Below, piece by piece: positions 8,088 to 17,836 of a stretch of DNA of 64,000 nucleotides. A model generated the notes under the pieces. That model searched no databases. It was not told where the DNA came from and saw nothing but the letters and a program-made list of their open reading frames with translations. Source of the DNA: Tabrizicola sp. TH137 (lineage in GTDB: Bacteria; Pseudomonadota; Alphaproteobacteria; Rhodobacterales; Rhodobacteraceae); NCBI RefSeq assembly GCF_002855575.1, contig NZ_PKRQ01000005.1, positions 248,001-312,000 of the forward strand, read 5' to 3'. A program made the position numbers and the translations under genes. How positions within the stretch are numbered: the stretch's first letter is position 1; each line of letters starts with the position of its first letter.

Positions 8088-10496
8088 ATGGATCGCAGCC
8101 CGGCACAGCAACAGGCAGGCAGCCCCCCGACCGCCGCCGCGCTCGGGATTTCGGCCTATCGTGCGCCACAGGGCTTGCAGGACGAGATGATGGATGCGGA
8201 AGGCCGCATCCGGCCCCTCTGGCAACCTCTGCTGGCCCATTTGCAGGACATGACGGACGAGGCGCGCATCCATGCCCTGTCCCGCGCGGATCAGTATCTG
8301 CGCGATTCCGGCGTCTTCTACCGCCAATACGGCGCCGGCCAGTCCACCGAACGGGCCTGGCCCCTGTCGCATATGCCCGTCCTGATCGCCGAAGAGGAAT
8401 GGCACGGCATCTGCGCCGCCCTTGCCCAGCGGGCGGACCTTCTGGAACGGGTGATGGCCGATCTCTACGGCCCCAACCGCCTTGTGGCCGAAGGGCACCT
8501 GCCCGCCGCCCTGATCGCCGCCAATCCCGAATGGCTGCGCCCGATGGTCGGCATCCAGCCACGCTCGGGCCATTTCCTGCATTTCCTCGCCTTCGAGATC
8601 GGGCGCGGCCCGGATGGCAAATGGTGGGTGCTGGCAGACAGGACGCAGGCCCCCTCCGGTGCGGGCTTCGCGCTGGAGAACCGCGTCGCCACCAGCCGCG
8701 CCTTCGCCGATGTCTATCAGGGCCTGAATGTCCACCGTCTCGCCGGGTTCTTCCGCCTCTTCCGCGATGCCCTGCTGAACCTGCGGCCCGATCCTGTCGG
8801 GCGGGTGGCGATCCTGACACCCGGCCCCCTGAACGAAACCTATTACGAACATGCCTGGATCGCCCGCTACCTCGGCTTCACGCTGGTCCAGGGCGAGGAT
8901 CTCGTGGTCAGCGACGGGCGGCTGATGGTCCGCACCGTATCCGGTCTGCGCTCGGTCGATGTGCTGTGGCGCAGGCTGGATTCCGGCTATGCCGATCCGC
9001 TGGAACTCAACCCGGCCAGCCGGATCGGCACGGCGGGGATGGTCTCGGCGCTGCGCGATCAGGGGCTGACCATGGTCAATGCCCTCGGCTCCGGTGTGCT
9101 GGAGACGCGCGCTCTCATGGCCTTCATGCCCAAGCTCGCGCTGCGGCTGCTTGGCAGCGAATTGATGATGCCCAATATCGCCACCTGGTGGTGCGGCGGC
9201 GCTGCGGAACGGGCGCAGGTCCTGGCCGATCCGTCTGGTCTGGTGCTCAGCGCCGCGCTGGGGACCGGCCTGCCCTTCGACCGGCTGGAAGACCCGGTCC
9301 TTGCCGACAGGCTCGACCCTGACGGTCTCGCCGCGATCCTCGACCGGCAGGGGGCCGACCATGTGGCGCAGGAGGTGGTCTCGCTCTCCACAACCCCTGC
9401 GCTGGTGAAGGGCCGGCTGGAGCCGCGCCCCCTGTCGCTGCGGGTCTTTCTGGCCCGCACCGCGCAGGGATGGCAGGCCATGCCGGGCGGCTTTGCCCGC
9501 ATCGGCGCCTCGCAGGACCCAACTGCGCTGGCCATGCAGCGGGGCGGCAGCGCGGCGGATGTCTGGATCGTCAGCCCGCGCGAGGTTGCGCCCGACACCC
9601 TGGTCGAAGCCCGCGCCGGCGCCTATGCCCGCCCCGAACCGGGCGCCCTGCCCTCGCGCGCGGCCGACAACCTGTTCTGGCTTGGCCGCTATGTCGAACG
9701 GACCGAGATGATCGTCCGCCTTCTGCGCGCCCGCAACATGCGGCTTGCCGAAAGCGGCCAGGCCGCGCAGCCCTTGCTCAAGACGATGGATGGCCTTCTC
9801 GGCGCCTATGACGTCGATCCGTCTGCGGGAATCCCGCAGGGGCTGATCGCCGTGCTCGACAGCGCCGTCGCCAGTGCCGCACAGGTGCGGGACCGCTTCT
9901 CGCCCGATGGCTGGAACGCCCTCTCGGACCTGTCGAAATCCATGCGCCGGATGGGTGGCCACCTGCATCCGGGCGATGATGCCGCCCGCGCCCATTCCAT
10001 CCTTCTGCGCAAGCTCGCAGGCTTTTCCGGCCTCGTGCATGAAAACATGTACCGCTTCCTCGGCTGGCGCTTCCTGACCATCGGGCGCACGCTGGAACGC
10101 GGCATGGGCATCGCAGGCATCCTTGCCCTCCTCGGAGATCCCGAGGCGCCCCCCGGCGCGCTTGATCTGGCCATCGAACTGGGCGACAGCATCCTGACCC
10201 ATCGCCGCCGCTTCACCGTCGCCGCCTCGCGCGAGACGGTGATCGACCTTCTCGCCCTCGATCCGATGAATCCCCGGTCGCTCAGAAACCAGATCGACGG
10301 AATGGCCGCTCAGGTCGAGATGCTGCCCGGTGCTGCCCGTTCGGGCGTCCTGTCCCCCCTCGCCCGCGCCATGCTGCGCTTGCAGACCGACGCCGCGACG
10401 AGCCAGCCTGAAACGCTGGATGGCGCCGCGCTTCTGGCGCTCCGGGGCGACATGGCCGCCCTCTCCGACCTTCTGACGGAGACTTACCTGCGGTGA
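8088..10496 (+). CDS. Circularly permuted ATP-grasp fused to alpha-E domain
   Basis: This 802-residue fusion begins with a circularly permuted ATP-grasp type 2 domain, residues about 20-480. Landmarks are QYLRDSGVFYRQYG, WLRPMVGIQPRSG, AILTPGPLNETYYEHAWIAR and LMPNIATWWCGG-like residues in the nucleotide region. The rest, from about 490, is the helical alpha-E domain (formerly DUF403), starting LPSRAADNLFWLGRYVERTE, with GWRFLTIGRTLERG further on. In many genomes these two parts are separate genes. ATP-grasp enzymes of this type are predicted amide-bond ligases. The start is seven bases after the preceding stop, and the stop overlaps the next gene's GTG, so the cluster is very likely co-translated. 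Confidence 0.92.
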   Translation: MDRSPAQQQAGSPPTAAALGISAYRAPQGLQDEMMDAEGRIRPLWQPLLAHLQDMTDEARIHALSRADQYLRDSGVFYRQYGAGQSTERAWPLSHMPVLIAEEEWHGICAALAQRADLLERVMADLYGPNRLVAEGHLPAALIAANPEWLRPMVGIQPRSGHFLHFLAFEIGRGPDGKWWVLADRTQAPSGAGFALENRVATSRAFADVYQGLNVHRLAGFFRLFRDALLNLRPDPVGRVAILTPGPLNETYYEHAWIARYLGFTLVQGEDLVVSDGRLMVRTVSGLRSVDVLWRRLDSGYADPLELNPASRIGTAGMVSALRDQGLTMVNALGSGVLETRALMAFMPKLALRLLGSELMMPNIATWWCGGAAERAQVLADPSGLVLSAALGTGLPFDRLEDPVLADRLDPDGLAAILDRQGADHVAQEVVSLSTTPALVKGRLEPRPLSLRVFLARTAQGWQAMPGGFARIGASQDPTALAMQRGGSAADVWIVSPREVAPDTLVEARAGAYARPEPGALPSRAADNLFWLGRYVERTEMIVRLLRARNMRLAESGQAAQPLLKTMDGLLGAYDVDPSAGIPQGLIAVLDSAVASAAQVRDRFSPDGWNALSDLSKSMRRMGGHLHPGDDAARAHSILLRKLAGFSGLVHENMYRFLGWRFLTIGRTLERGMGIAGILALLGDPEAPPGALDLAIELGDSILTHRRRFTVAASRETVIDLLALDPMNPRSLRNQIDGMAAQVEMLPGAARSGVLSPLARAMLRLQTDAATSQPETLDGAALLALRGDMAALSDLLTETYLR

Positions 10497-11389
10497 CGGT
10501 TTATGCGCTGACCCTCAGGATCCAGTACAGCTTTTCCCCCCCGGTGGGCGGCGGGCGACAGCATCTGCGCATCCTGCCCGCCACCCTGCCCTTGCAGCAG
10601 GAGGTGCGGAATTGCCGCCTCTCCCTCGCGCCCGATCCGCTGGATCGCCGCGACTTCACCGATTTCTTCGGGACGCGGGTGATCGAGATCGCCCTTCCAC
10701 CCGGCATGACCGATTTCGCCCTCACGTTGACGGCCGAGGTGGATCGTCGCCTGCCCTCACCCGGCCTCGACGTTTCACCCTCGCTCGGCGATCTTCAGGC
10801 CGAGATCGCCACCCATACCGGCCTTGATCCTGCCGCCCCTCATCATTTCCTGCCACCGTCTCCGCGCATTCCCGAGGATGCCGCCATCGCGGCCTTCGCC
10901 CGGCAGGCCACCGCAGGGGCAGAAACCGTTCGCTCTGCCGTTGCGGCGCTCGGGCGGGCCTTGAACACGGCGATGGTCTTCGACAGCCAGGCGACCGATG
11001 TGGACACCCCCCCTGACCGCGCCTTCGCCCAGGGGCGTGGCGTCTGTCAGGACTTCGCCCAGATCATGATCGGCGGGCTTCGCGCGCTGGGAATACCCGC
11101 GGCCTATGTCTCGGGCTATCTGCGCACGCAGCCCCCGCCCGGCCAGCCGCGCCTGACCGGCGCCGATGCGATGCATGCCTGGGTGCAGGCCTGGACGGGG
11201 CTGGACAGCGGCTGGGTGGACTACGACCCGACCAATGCCTGCTTCGCCAGTGACGGCCATATCCGCATCGGCTTCGGCCGCGATTACGGCGATGTCGCCC
11301 CGGTGGCCGGGATGCTGCGCCTTGGCGGTGGACAACAGGGCAGCCACAGCGTCGATCTGGTCGAGATCATGCGCAACCCTTCGTCCTGA
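10493..11389 (+). CDS. Transglutaminase family protein (second transglutaminase of the cluster)
   Basis: This is a 298-residue protein with the bacterial transglutaminase-like N-terminal beta domain (about 1-85) and a transglutaminase core with intact triad: Cys185 in GRGVCQDFAQ, His228 in DAMHAWVQA and Asp245 in WVDYDPTN. No signal peptide is seen, so it is cytoplasmic like its partners. Translation starts at a GTG that overlaps the previous TGA (10493-10496). It is the last gene of the ATP-grasp/alpha-E cluster. Its probable role is proteolytic or ligating activity on the product of the ATP-grasp enzyme; this is inferred from conserved co-occurrence of these families, and no substrate is known. 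Confidence 0.92.
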   Translation: MTVYALTLRIQYSFSPPVGGGRQHLRILPATLPLQQEVRNCRLSLAPDPLDRRDFTDFFGTRVIEIALPPGMTDFALTLTAEVDRRLPSPGLDVSPSLGDLQAEIATHTGLDPAAPHHFLPPSPRIPEDAAIAAFARQATAGAETVRSAVAALGRALNTAMVFDSQATDVDTPPDRAFAQGRGVCQDFAQIMIGGLRALGIPAAYVSGYLRTQPPPGQPRLTGADAMHAWVQAWTGLDSGWVDYDPTNACFASDGHIRIGFGRDYGDVAPVAGMLRLGGGQQGSHSVDLVEIMRNPSS

Positions 11390-11492
11390 CACCGCAGCGC
11401 TTCACGCCGAAACTTCAGCGTCGGTCTGTTCCCGTTTCCCATGGATCGCCTGCCCGTTCCTCGGCTCGTGCTCTCCACTTTTTCCGGGCAAG

Positions 11493-11765
11493 TCAAAACT
11501 CATCCTGGAACCGCAAGGTCTTCAGGAACGCAATCTGCTCGGCGAGGCGAAAGTCGATGCCTGGCAGTTTGCGCGGCTGCGCCAGATCAACGCTCAGATG
11601 CCCATCGTTGAAGAGAGGCTCGTAATAATGGTCCCGCAGCGGATAGACACCCACCCGCTTGAGCATCGCGGAACACCTCGGAAAGCCCGCGCAATGCTTC
11701 CGGAAAAAGGCCATTGGAACGGCGGAGAGGCGAAGAAACGGCAGCAGGTCAGTCCGGCACCACCG
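11493..11765 (-). pseudogene. Remnant of a SAM-dependent methyltransferase N-terminus
   Basis: The minus-strand frame reads TDLLPFLRLSAVPMAFFRK, then GVYPLRDHYYEPLFNDGHLS and LPGIDFRLAEQIAFLKTLRF, and stops. The piece with HYYEPLFN and LPGIDF is the characteristic N-terminal lead of a family of class I SAM methyltransferases that normally run to about 250 residues or more. Here the glycine-rich SAM-binding core is absent because the frame ends just before it. The remaining sequence to either side shows no homologous continuation that I can recognise. I treat it as a decayed or truncated gene; a short expressed protein starting at 11714 is possible but less likely. Confidence 0.5.
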
Positions 11766-11859
11766 CCGCCGCGACCTCGACGGCCTTCAGATCGGGGCTT
11801 TATCCCCCTTGCAGCATCTGGCGCATCACGGCGGGATCGACCGCACTTCGCGCCCGGCC

Positions 11860-13668
11860 TCAGCCTTGCCGCGCCAGAAAGGCCCGCCAGCCGCCCAGCG
11901 CGGTGATCTCCTCCGCGCCCTGCACCCCCTCTGCCTCGGCCAGAAAACCCACGGCAAGGCGACCATCGGCCAGTTCCACCTTCCCCAAACCAAGCGGCGA
12001 CGGGATCAGCGACAGGAAGGCCCCAACCTGCGCCAGAGGCAAAGCCCAGACTTCCACCTCGATCGCCGCCCCCTCGGCCGCACGGATCATGCCCGGCCGC
12101 GCAGGCGGCGGCCCCGGCAGGCGGAACAGCCGATAGCAGGGCGCGGTCTGCGTCCGCTCCAGAAACCGCCCGCCAAGTCCGGCGATCTGCGGATTGAGCG
12201 GCAGCCCCGTCATATGCGCGCCGACCAGAACCACCGCCATCTCGTCGGGCAAGGCCGCCGCCTTGGGCTCCGGCACCGAAGGCAGGGTCCAGCCCGTCGC
12301 ACCAAGAGGCGACCCCGCCTCGGTCTGGATGACCTGCGCCAGAGCCGCGATCTTCGCGTCTTCCCCCGCGCGCGCCAGCAGCGTCACGCTGCCGGGGCGC
12401 CCGTCCCCGCGCGGGCCGGTCGGCACAGCGATCCCGCACATGTCCAGCAGGTTCACGAAATTCGTATAGGTGCCAAGGCGGCTGTTCGGGCCAATCGGAT
12501 CGGCCTCCAGATCAGCGACGGTGTAGAAGGTCGGGATCGTCGGCACGACCAGAAGGTCCAGCCCGGCCATCGCCGCCATCGCCTGCCGTTTCAACGCGGC
12601 CAGCCGGTAGATGCCGCGGAAGGCATCCGCCGCCGAAAGCCGATCCGCCGACCCGATGATCCGGGCCGTCACGGGATGAAAGGCGTCCGGCTGCGTGCGG
12701 AACACCTGCTCCACCGCGGCCATCCGCTCGGCCACCCATGCCCCGTCATAAAGCATCCTCGCCACGTCATGGAACGGGGTGAAGTCCAGTTCGACCACAT
12801 GGCAGCCCATCGCCTGCAAGGCCACAAGCTCGGCCTCGAACGAAGCGGCCTGTATCTCGTCGCCGAAGAACGCGATGCTCGCCGCATCCGGCACCCCGAT
12901 CCGCAGCCCCGCCGGAACCGCCGCCAAAGGCGGGGCGGGCATCACCCGCGACCAGGGGTCGGCCGCATCGAAGGCGCAGGCCTGACGATGAACGCGCCAG
13001 GCATCCGCCACCGTCAGCCCGAAGATCGAAATCGTATCCAGCGTCCGGCAGGCCGGCACCATCCCCGTCCCCGACAGCGCCCCCAGCGACGGCTTCAACC
13101 CCACGATGTTGTTCAGCGCCGCAGGCACCCGCCCCGACCCCGCCGTATCCGTGCCAAGCGCGAAACTCACCAGCCCCCGCGCCACCGATACGGCCGATCC
13201 GCTGGATGATCCCCCGGGCACGATCTCGGGGTCCAGCGCGTTCCGCGGCACGCCATAGGGCGACCGCACCCCCACCAGCCCCGTCGCGAACTGATCGAGA
13301 TTGGTCTTGCCGATCCAGATCGCCCCCGCCGCCCGCAACCGCGCCACCACGAAGGCATCCGCCTCGGGATGATAGGCAAAGGCCGGGCAGGCGGCTGTTG
13401 TCGGCGCGCCGGCCACGTCGATATTGTCCTTGATCGCGAAAGGGATACCCCAGAGCGGATAGGCCGAAGGATCGAAAGGTGGCAGCGCCGCCGCCTCGGC
13501 CAGCGCCGCCTCCCGGTCACGCAGATGCAGGAAGATGGCGGGGTCCTCTGCCGCCGCAATGCGGGCAAAGGCCTCGGCCATCACGGCAACCGGCGAAAGG
13601 CCCTCGGCATAGGCGGCATGAAGGCGTGCCACGTCGAAGGGCAGGTCAGGCAGGTCTGTCTTGGTCAT
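11860..13668 (-). CDS. atzF: Allophanate hydrolase
   Basis: Allophanate hydrolase cleaves allophanate to ammonia and CO2, the last step of biuret and cyanuric acid breakdown. The 602-residue protein has an amidase-signature domain with the Ser-cisSer-Lys triad: Lys80 in FAIKDNIDVAG, Ser154 in VPGGSSSGSA and Ser178 in LGTDTAGSGRVPA. A C-terminal allophanate-hydrolase domain from about residue 475 (MTGLPLNPQIAGLGGRF, then APCYRLFRLPG) is intact, and the total length matches AtzF. ATG at 13668 gives the family-like N-terminus; the open frame extends a further 13 codons. It is the last gene of the BMP transporter/biuH operon, eight bases after the cupin gene. No biotin-dependent urea carboxylase is nearby, so urea is not the evident source of the allophanate. 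Confidence 0.93.
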   Translation of the reverse strand: MTKTDLPDLPFDVARLHAAYAEGLSPVAVMAEAFARIAAAEDPAIFLHLRDREAALAEAAALPPFDPSAYPLWGIPFAIKDNIDVAGAPTTAACPAFAYHPEADAFVVARLRAAGAIWIGKTNLDQFATGLVGVRSPYGVPRNALDPEIVPGGSSSGSAVSVARGLVSFALGTDTAGSGRVPAALNNIVGLKPSLGALSGTGMVPACRTLDTISIFGLTVADAWRVHRQACAFDAADPWSRVMPAPPLAAVPAGLRIGVPDAASIAFFGDEIQAASFEAELVALQAMGCHVVELDFTPFHDVARMLYDGAWVAERMAAVEQVFRTQPDAFHPVTARIIGSADRLSAADAFRGIYRLAALKRQAMAAMAGLDLLVVPTIPTFYTVADLEADPIGPNSRLGTYTNFVNLLDMCGIAVPTGPRGDGRPGSVTLLARAGEDAKIAALAQVIQTEAGSPLGATGWTLPSVPEPKAAALPDEMAVVLVGAHMTGLPLNPQIAGLGGRFLERTQTAPCYRLFRLPGPPPARPGMIRAAEGAAIEVEVWALPLAQVGAFLSLIPSPLGLGKVELADGRLAVGFLAEAEGVQGAEEITALGGWRAFLARQG

Positions 13669-13676
13669 TGTCTTTC

Positions 13677-14009
13677 TCAGGCCACGAATTCCACGGGCAG
13701 GTTCCATTGGATCAGCACGGTGCAGCCCGCTTCGGACCAGACCGAATGCTCCGTCCCCTCCGGGTTCAGGATCAGCGACCCGGCGGGGTAATCCCCGCGC
13801 TCGTCGCTCTGCACGCCCTCCAGCACCAGGATCGTCTCCAGCGCCGGATGACGATGGCGCGGCACGCCCGCCCCCGGGGCATAGCGCAACAGCGCCACGC
13901 CCGGCGCACCGGGGCGCAGCACGCAGATTTCCACCCCGTCGCGGAACGGACGGAATTCGCGCCCGCGCCAGGTGCCAAGCAGGGCGGCAAAGGCCTGCGG
14001 ATCATCCAT
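13677..14009 (-). CDS. Cupin domain protein (ChrR-like)
   Basis: This 110-residue single-domain cupin has a metal-binding first motif [18 protein letters not shown] and a second motif [20 protein letters not shown], typical of ChrR-type cupins without the anti-sigma zinc domain. Its start lies eight bases inside the preceding hydrolase gene and its stop is eight bases before atzF, so it belongs to the biuret operon. The function is not known. It could sense or bind a pathway intermediate, or be an accessory metal-dependent enzyme. The conserved position between the two hydrolase genes argues for a pathway-linked job. Confidence 0.85.
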   Translation of the reverse strand: MDDPQAFAALLGTWRGREFRPFRDGVEICVLRPGAPGVALLRYAPGAGVPRHRHPALETILVLEGVQSDERGDYPAGSLILNPEGTEHSVWSEAGCTVLIQWNLPVEFVA

Positions 14010-14679
14010 GCAACGCCTCGACGATCTCGGCCGTGGTCGCCGTCCAGCCGACGATGGCCCCCTGCGCCCGGATCATGGCAATGGCCGCTGCCTTGAACTC
14101 GGGGAAATAGCTGTCGGTCGCATCCTCGGCCAGCAGGCACAGAAAGCCCCGGTCATTCGCCTCGCGCATGGTGGTCTGCACGCAGACCTCGGTCGTCACC
14201 CCGGCAAAGATCAGCGTGGTCACCCCCAGCCGCTCCAGATGGGCCGACAGGTCGGTGGCATAGAAGGCCCCCTTCCCCGGCTTGTCGATCACCAGCTCGC
14301 CCGGCACCGGATAAAGCGCGGGCACGATATCGGCCCCCGGCTCCCCCGCGATGAGGATGCGCCCCATCGGGCCATGATCCCCGATCCGCAGGCTCGGATT
14401 GCCCCGGTCCCGCTTGGCGGGCGGCAGGTCGGAAAGGTCCGGGCGATGGCATTCCCGCGTATGGATCACCGGCACGCCCGCCTTGCGCGCCCCGCCGATC
14501 AGCGCCGCAACGGCAGGGATGATCGCCTGCAACCGCGTCACGTCATTGCCCAGCGTTTCCCCAAAGCCGCCTTGCTCCACGAAATCGCGCTGCATGTCGA
14601 TGACGATCACCGCCGTCCTCGCCTTGTCGAAGGCAAAGGGAAAGGGCTGCGCCGCCTCGATGACCCGCATCCCGCTCAT
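14002..14679 (-). CDS. Isochorismatase-fold cysteine hydrolase, triuret hydrolase candidate
   Basis: This 225-residue cysteine amidohydrolase of the isochorismatase family has triad residues Asp28 ([10 protein letters not shown]), Lys133 ([15 protein letters not shown]) and Cys166 ([16 protein letters not shown]). It is a clear paralogue of the BiuH encoded four genes' positions upstream in the same operon, but it differs around the substrate pocket ([38 protein letters not shown]). The combination of a BiuH, a BiuH-like paralogue and allophanate hydrolase matches the described triuret pathway, in which TrtA converts triuret to carboxybiuret, which decarboxylates to biuret. The hydrolase fold and triad are certain; triuret as substrate is inference. 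A second biuret-like amide or an ureidoacrylate-type substrate is the alternative. The start overlaps the ATPase stop by four bases. Confidence 0.88.
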   Translation of the reverse strand: MSGMRVIEAAQPFPFAFDKARTAVIVIDMQRDFVEQGGFGETLGNDVTRLQAIIPAVAALIGGARKAGVPVIHTRECHRPDLSDLPPAKRDRGNPSLRIGDHGPMGRILIAGEPGADIVPALYPVPGELVIDKPGKGAFYATDLSAHLERLGVTTLIFAGVTTEVCVQTTMREANDRGFLCLLAEDATDSYFPEFKAAAIAMIRAQGAIVGWTATTAEIVEALHG

Positions 14680-16226
14680 GCTGCATGCCCGCCCATGTAA
14701 TGGCCGATCTCGGCGATCTTCGCCTCGGCGGCCGGCACCTCATAGGTGATCCGCCCTTCCGACATCACCAGCACGCGGTCCGACAGTTCCAGCACCTCAT
14801 CCAGATCCTCGCTCATCAAGAGGACCGCCGCGCCCGCATTGCGCGCCGCGACGATCCGCGCGCGGATCTCCGACACCGCCGCGAAATCCAGCCCGAAACA
14901 GGGGTTGGAGATGACCAGCAGCTTCACCTCCCCCGTCAGTTCCCGCGCCAGCACCGCCCGCTGCACATTCCCCCCCGACAGCGCCGCGATCGGCCCATCG
15001 GGATCGGCCACCTTCACCTTGAACGCCCCGATCAGGTCGCGCGCCGCCGCCCGCATCTCGTTCGCCGACAGCCAGAACCGCCGCCCGGCCCCGTTCCGGT
15101 CAAAGCTGCGGAAGGCGATGTTCTCGATCACGCTCATCCTCGGCGCGCAGGCATTGCGCAGCGGCTCTTCCGGCAGGTAGCGCACCGCATGGCTCTGCGC
15201 CTCGGCCCGTGTGGCGCCATAGGGCACGCCCTGCACCCGGATCTCGCCCCCGCGCGCGGCGCGCTGCCCCGTCAGGACCTCCATCAATTCCATCTGCCCA
15301 TTGCCCGAAATCCCCGCGATGCCCACGATCTCTCCGGCATGAACAGTCAGGCTTTCGACGGCGATCTCCTTCAACCCCGACCGGTCCGCCGCCTTCACCC
15401 CCCGCAGTTCCAGCATCGGCGCCCCACGCAGGCCGCTCCGCGCCACGGGGCGCTGTTCCTTCTCGGCCCCGATCATCATCGCAGCCATCTGCGCATGGCT
15501 CAGATCGGCCACATGCCCCTGCCCCACCAGCCGCCCCCGCCGCAGCACCGACACCTCATCGGCAAAGGCCGTGACCTCGCGGAACTTGTGGGTGATCATC
15601 AGGACCGAAATCTCCCCCGCCTCGCACAGCCCGCGCACATGGCCCAGCACCTCGTCGGCCTCGTCCGGCGTGAGGACCGAGGTGGGTTCGTCCAGGATCA
15701 GGAAGCGGCTGCCCAGATAAAGCTGTTTCAGGATTTCCAGCTTCTGCTTCTCGCCCGCCGCCAGCCGCGCCACCGGCTGATCCAGCGGCACACGAAAGGG
15801 CATCGCCGCCATGAAGGCCTCCAGCCCCGCCCGTTCCTTCGCCCAGTCGATCACCACCGGCGCATCGGCGCGCGAGATGACAAGATTCTCCGCCACCGTC
15901 AGCGAGGGGACCAGCGTGAAATGCTGATAGACCATCCCCATCCCCAACGCGCGCGCATCGCGGGGATCGGCAATCTCGGCCTCGCGCCGCCCCACCATCA
16001 ACTGCCCCGCTGTCGCGTGGTAGAACCCCATGATGCATTTCACCAGCGTGGACTTGCCCGCCCCATTCTCGCCCAGCAGGGCATGGAAGGTGCCGGGGGC
16101 CACCCGGATCGACACATCCTCCAGCGCGGTAAAGCTGCCGAAGCGCATGGTCATCCCCACCGTCTCCACCTCCAGCGCGCCGGGGGGCAGGGGATCGGCG
16201 CCGATGGCCGTGACGGGGGGCCTCAT
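14676..16226 (-). CDS. ABC transporter ATP-binding protein, double-domain (BMP/nucleoside-type importer)
   Basis: This 516-residue ATPase has two ABC cassettes, as in sugar and BMP/nucleoside importers. Domain 1 has Walker [10 protein letters not shown], signature-like [11 protein letters not shown] and Walker [14 protein letters not shown]. Domain 2 has a degenerate Walker A region ([11 protein letters not shown]), signature [16 protein letters not shown] and an altered Walker [11 protein letters not shown]. It energises the two permeases encoded upstream. ATG at 16226 overlaps the biuH stop (ATGA), and its own stop overlaps the next hydrolase start. The second catalytic site is probably weak, which is usual for this ATPase group. 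The imported solute is predicted to be biuret or triuret from the operon. Confidence 0.93.
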   Translation of the reverse strand: MRPPVTAIGADPLPPGALEVETVGMTMRFGSFTALEDVSIRVAPGTFHALLGENGAGKSTLVKCIMGFYHATAGQLMVGRREAEIADPRDARALGMGMVYQHFTLVPSLTVAENLVISRADAPVVIDWAKERAGLEAFMAAMPFRVPLDQPVARLAAGEKQKLEILKQLYLGSRFLILDEPTSVLTPDEADEVLGHVRGLCEAGEISVLMITHKFREVTAFADEVSVLRRGRLVGQGHVADLSHAQMAAMMIGAEKEQRPVARSGLRGAPMLELRGVKAADRSGLKEIAVESLTVHAGEIVGIAGISGNGQMELMEVLTGQRAARGGEIRVQGVPYGATRAEAQSHAVRYLPEEPLRNACAPRMSVIENIAFRSFDRNGAGRRFWLSANEMRAAARDLIGAFKVKVADPDGPIAALSGGNVQRAVLARELTGEVKLLVISNPCFGLDFAAVSEIRARIVAARNAGAAVLLMSEDLDEVLELSDRVLVMSEGRITYEVPAAEAKIAEIGHYMGGHAA

Positions 16227-16900
16227 GGCAGTGCCCCGATCAGGCTGGCGCTGTCGCTGACCGCGCCGAAGACGCCGCCCTGCATCGTCACCATCTTCAA
16301 CGCCGCCGCATGGTTGCCCGCATCCGTCGCCCCGCAGCAATCCGAAAGCACGAGGCATTCGAACCCCCGGTCATTCGCCTCGCGCATCGTGGTCGAGACG
16401 CAGACATCCGTGGTGATGCCGGTCAGGATCAGGTTCTCGATCCCGCGCGTCCGCAGGATCAGTTCAAGGTCGGTCGCGCAGAAGGACCCCTTCCCCGGCT
16501 TGTCGATGATCGCCTCGCCCGGCAGCGGGTAAAGCTCGGGGATGATGTCCCAGCCGGGTTCGCCCCGGATCAGGATCTTGCCGCAGGGGCCGGGATCGCC
16601 GATCCCCGCCCCGATCTGCTGGCTGCGCCAGCGCTTGTTGGGCGGCAGGTCGGCCAGATCGGGCCTGTGCCCTTCGCGCGTGTGGATGATGTGATACCCC
16701 TTCGCCCGCATCGCCCCCAGCACCGCCTTGATCGGCGCGATGGGCGCCTGCGTCATCGACAGGTCATAGCCCATCATGTCCACATAACCGCCCTTGCCGC
16801 AGAAATCGGTCTGCATGTCGATGATGATCAGCGCGGTGTTTTCCGGCCGCAGATCTCCATTATATGGCCAGGCATAGGGATTGGCGTTGATCGTGGTCAT
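16223..16900 (-). CDS. biuH: Biuret amidohydrolase
   Basis: BiuH hydrolyses biuret to allophanate and ammonia. The 225-residue isochorismatase-fold enzyme carries Asp28 ([10 protein letters not shown]), Lys134 ([15 protein letters not shown]) and Cys167 ([16 protein letters not shown]). As I recall the characterised Rhizobium BiuH, long stretches agree, for instance [36 protein letters not shown] and [11 protein letters not shown], and the triad spacing is the same. ATG at 16900 follows AGGGG; an in-frame ATG at 16912 overlapping the permease stop is less likely. Unusually, the gene sits between the permease and the ATPase genes of a transporter operon, coupled by ATGA overlap to the ATPase. 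This placement ties import to hydrolysis. Confidence 0.88.
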   Translation of the reverse strand: MTTINANPYAWPYNGDLRPENTALIIIDMQTDFCGKGGYVDMMGYDLSMTQAPIAPIKAVLGAMRAKGYHIIHTREGHRPDLADLPPNKRWRSQQIGAGIGDPGPCGKILIRGEPGWDIIPELYPLPGEAIIDKPGKGSFCATDLELILRTRGIENLILTGITTDVCVSTTMREANDRGFECLVLSDCCGATDAGNHAAALKMVTMQGGVFGAVSDSASLIGALP

Positions 16901-16908
16901 CCTGCCCC

Positions 16909-17832
16909 TCATTTCGTGATGGAAAGTTCGCCCGGCGCCCCGGCCAAGGCGCGGTTCGGCGATGACGTGGCGATCAGCACGCCCAGCGTCAGCACGTAAG
17001 GCGCGGCGTAGAAGAGGTAATAGCCCTCCGTCACCCCCACCGATTGCAGCGCCGGACCCAGCGCCCCCGCGCCCCCGAACAGTAGCGCCGCCCAGAAGCA
17101 GTTGACCGGCTGCCAGCGCGCAAAGATCACCAGCGCCACGGCCATCAGGCCCTGCCCGCTGGAAATCCCTTCGTTCCAGCTTCCGGGATAGAACAGCGAC
17201 AGATAGGCCCCGCCCACCCCCGCAAAGGCCCCGCCCAGCGCCGTCGCCATCGTCCGGATCACGGCAGGCCGCAGCCCCATCGCCCGCGCCGCATCGGTGC
17301 TGTCGCCCACCACCCGCAGGATCAGGCCCGGCCGGGTGGACCGCAGCCCCCAATGCAGCACCAGCGCCGCCGCAATGCCCGCCAGGAACAGCACATTCAC
17401 ATTCAGCGCCGCCTGCACCTGCGGCACCTCGGACCACCAGCCAAAGGGGATCGACGGCAGGTCGGGCGCCACCGGCTGGATGAAGGGCTTGCCGAAATAG
17501 AAGGCCAGCCCCGTGCCCAGAAGCATCATCGCGATGCCGATGGCGATGTCATTCACCCGCGCCATCGAACAGATCAGCCCATGCACCAGCCCGAACACCG
17601 CCCCCGCCAGCGCCGCCAGCAGCACCCCGGCCCAGGGGTCGCCCGTGATCACCGCCGTCGCATAGCCCGCCATCGCCCCGAAGACGAGCGTCCCCTCCAG
17701 CCCCAGATTGATCCGCCCCGACCGTTCCGTCAGCATCTCGCCCAGCGACACGAAGAGGATCGGCGTGGACACCCGGATCGCGCCGCCCAGCACGGCAAGG
17801 GGAACCGCCCACCAGCCCAGATCATTCTCCAT
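16909..17832 (-). CDS. ABC transporter permease (BMP-type importer, second permease)
   Basis: This 307-residue inner-membrane protein of the branched-chain/nucleoside/sugar permease family has about eight to ten hydrophobic helices. The family pattern [20 protein letters not shown] lies near the N-terminus, and a coupling segment with [20 protein letters not shown] follows later. It is equivalent to the shorter permease of BmpDEF/NupPQ-type importers. The start at 17832 follows AGGGGTAGGG. It is five bases downstream of the first permease and eight bases upstream of biuH. It should pair with the first permease to form the channel for the BMP-bound solute. Confidence 0.92.
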   Translation of the reverse strand: MENDLGWWAVPLAVLGGAIRVSTPILFVSLGEMLTERSGRINLGLEGTLVFGAMAGYATAVITGDPWAGVLLAALAGAVFGLVHGLICSMARVNDIAIGIAMMLLGTGLAFYFGKPFIQPVAPDLPSIPFGWWSEVPQVQAALNVNVLFLAGIAAALVLHWGLRSTRPGLILRVVGDSTDAARAMGLRPAVIRTMATALGGAFAGVGGAYLSLFYPGSWNEGISSGQGLMAVALVIFARWQPVNCFWAALLFGGAGALGPALQSVGVTEGYYLFYAAPYVLTLGVLIATSSPNRALAGAPGELSITK

Positions 17833-17836
17833 CGCC

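Noticed and set aside
14002-16900. RutB (ureidoacrylate hydrolase) identity for the two isochorismatase-fold enzymes
   Set aside because: No other rut genes are present, and the neighbouring allophanate hydrolase together with BiuH-type motifs fits biuret/triuret breakdown better.
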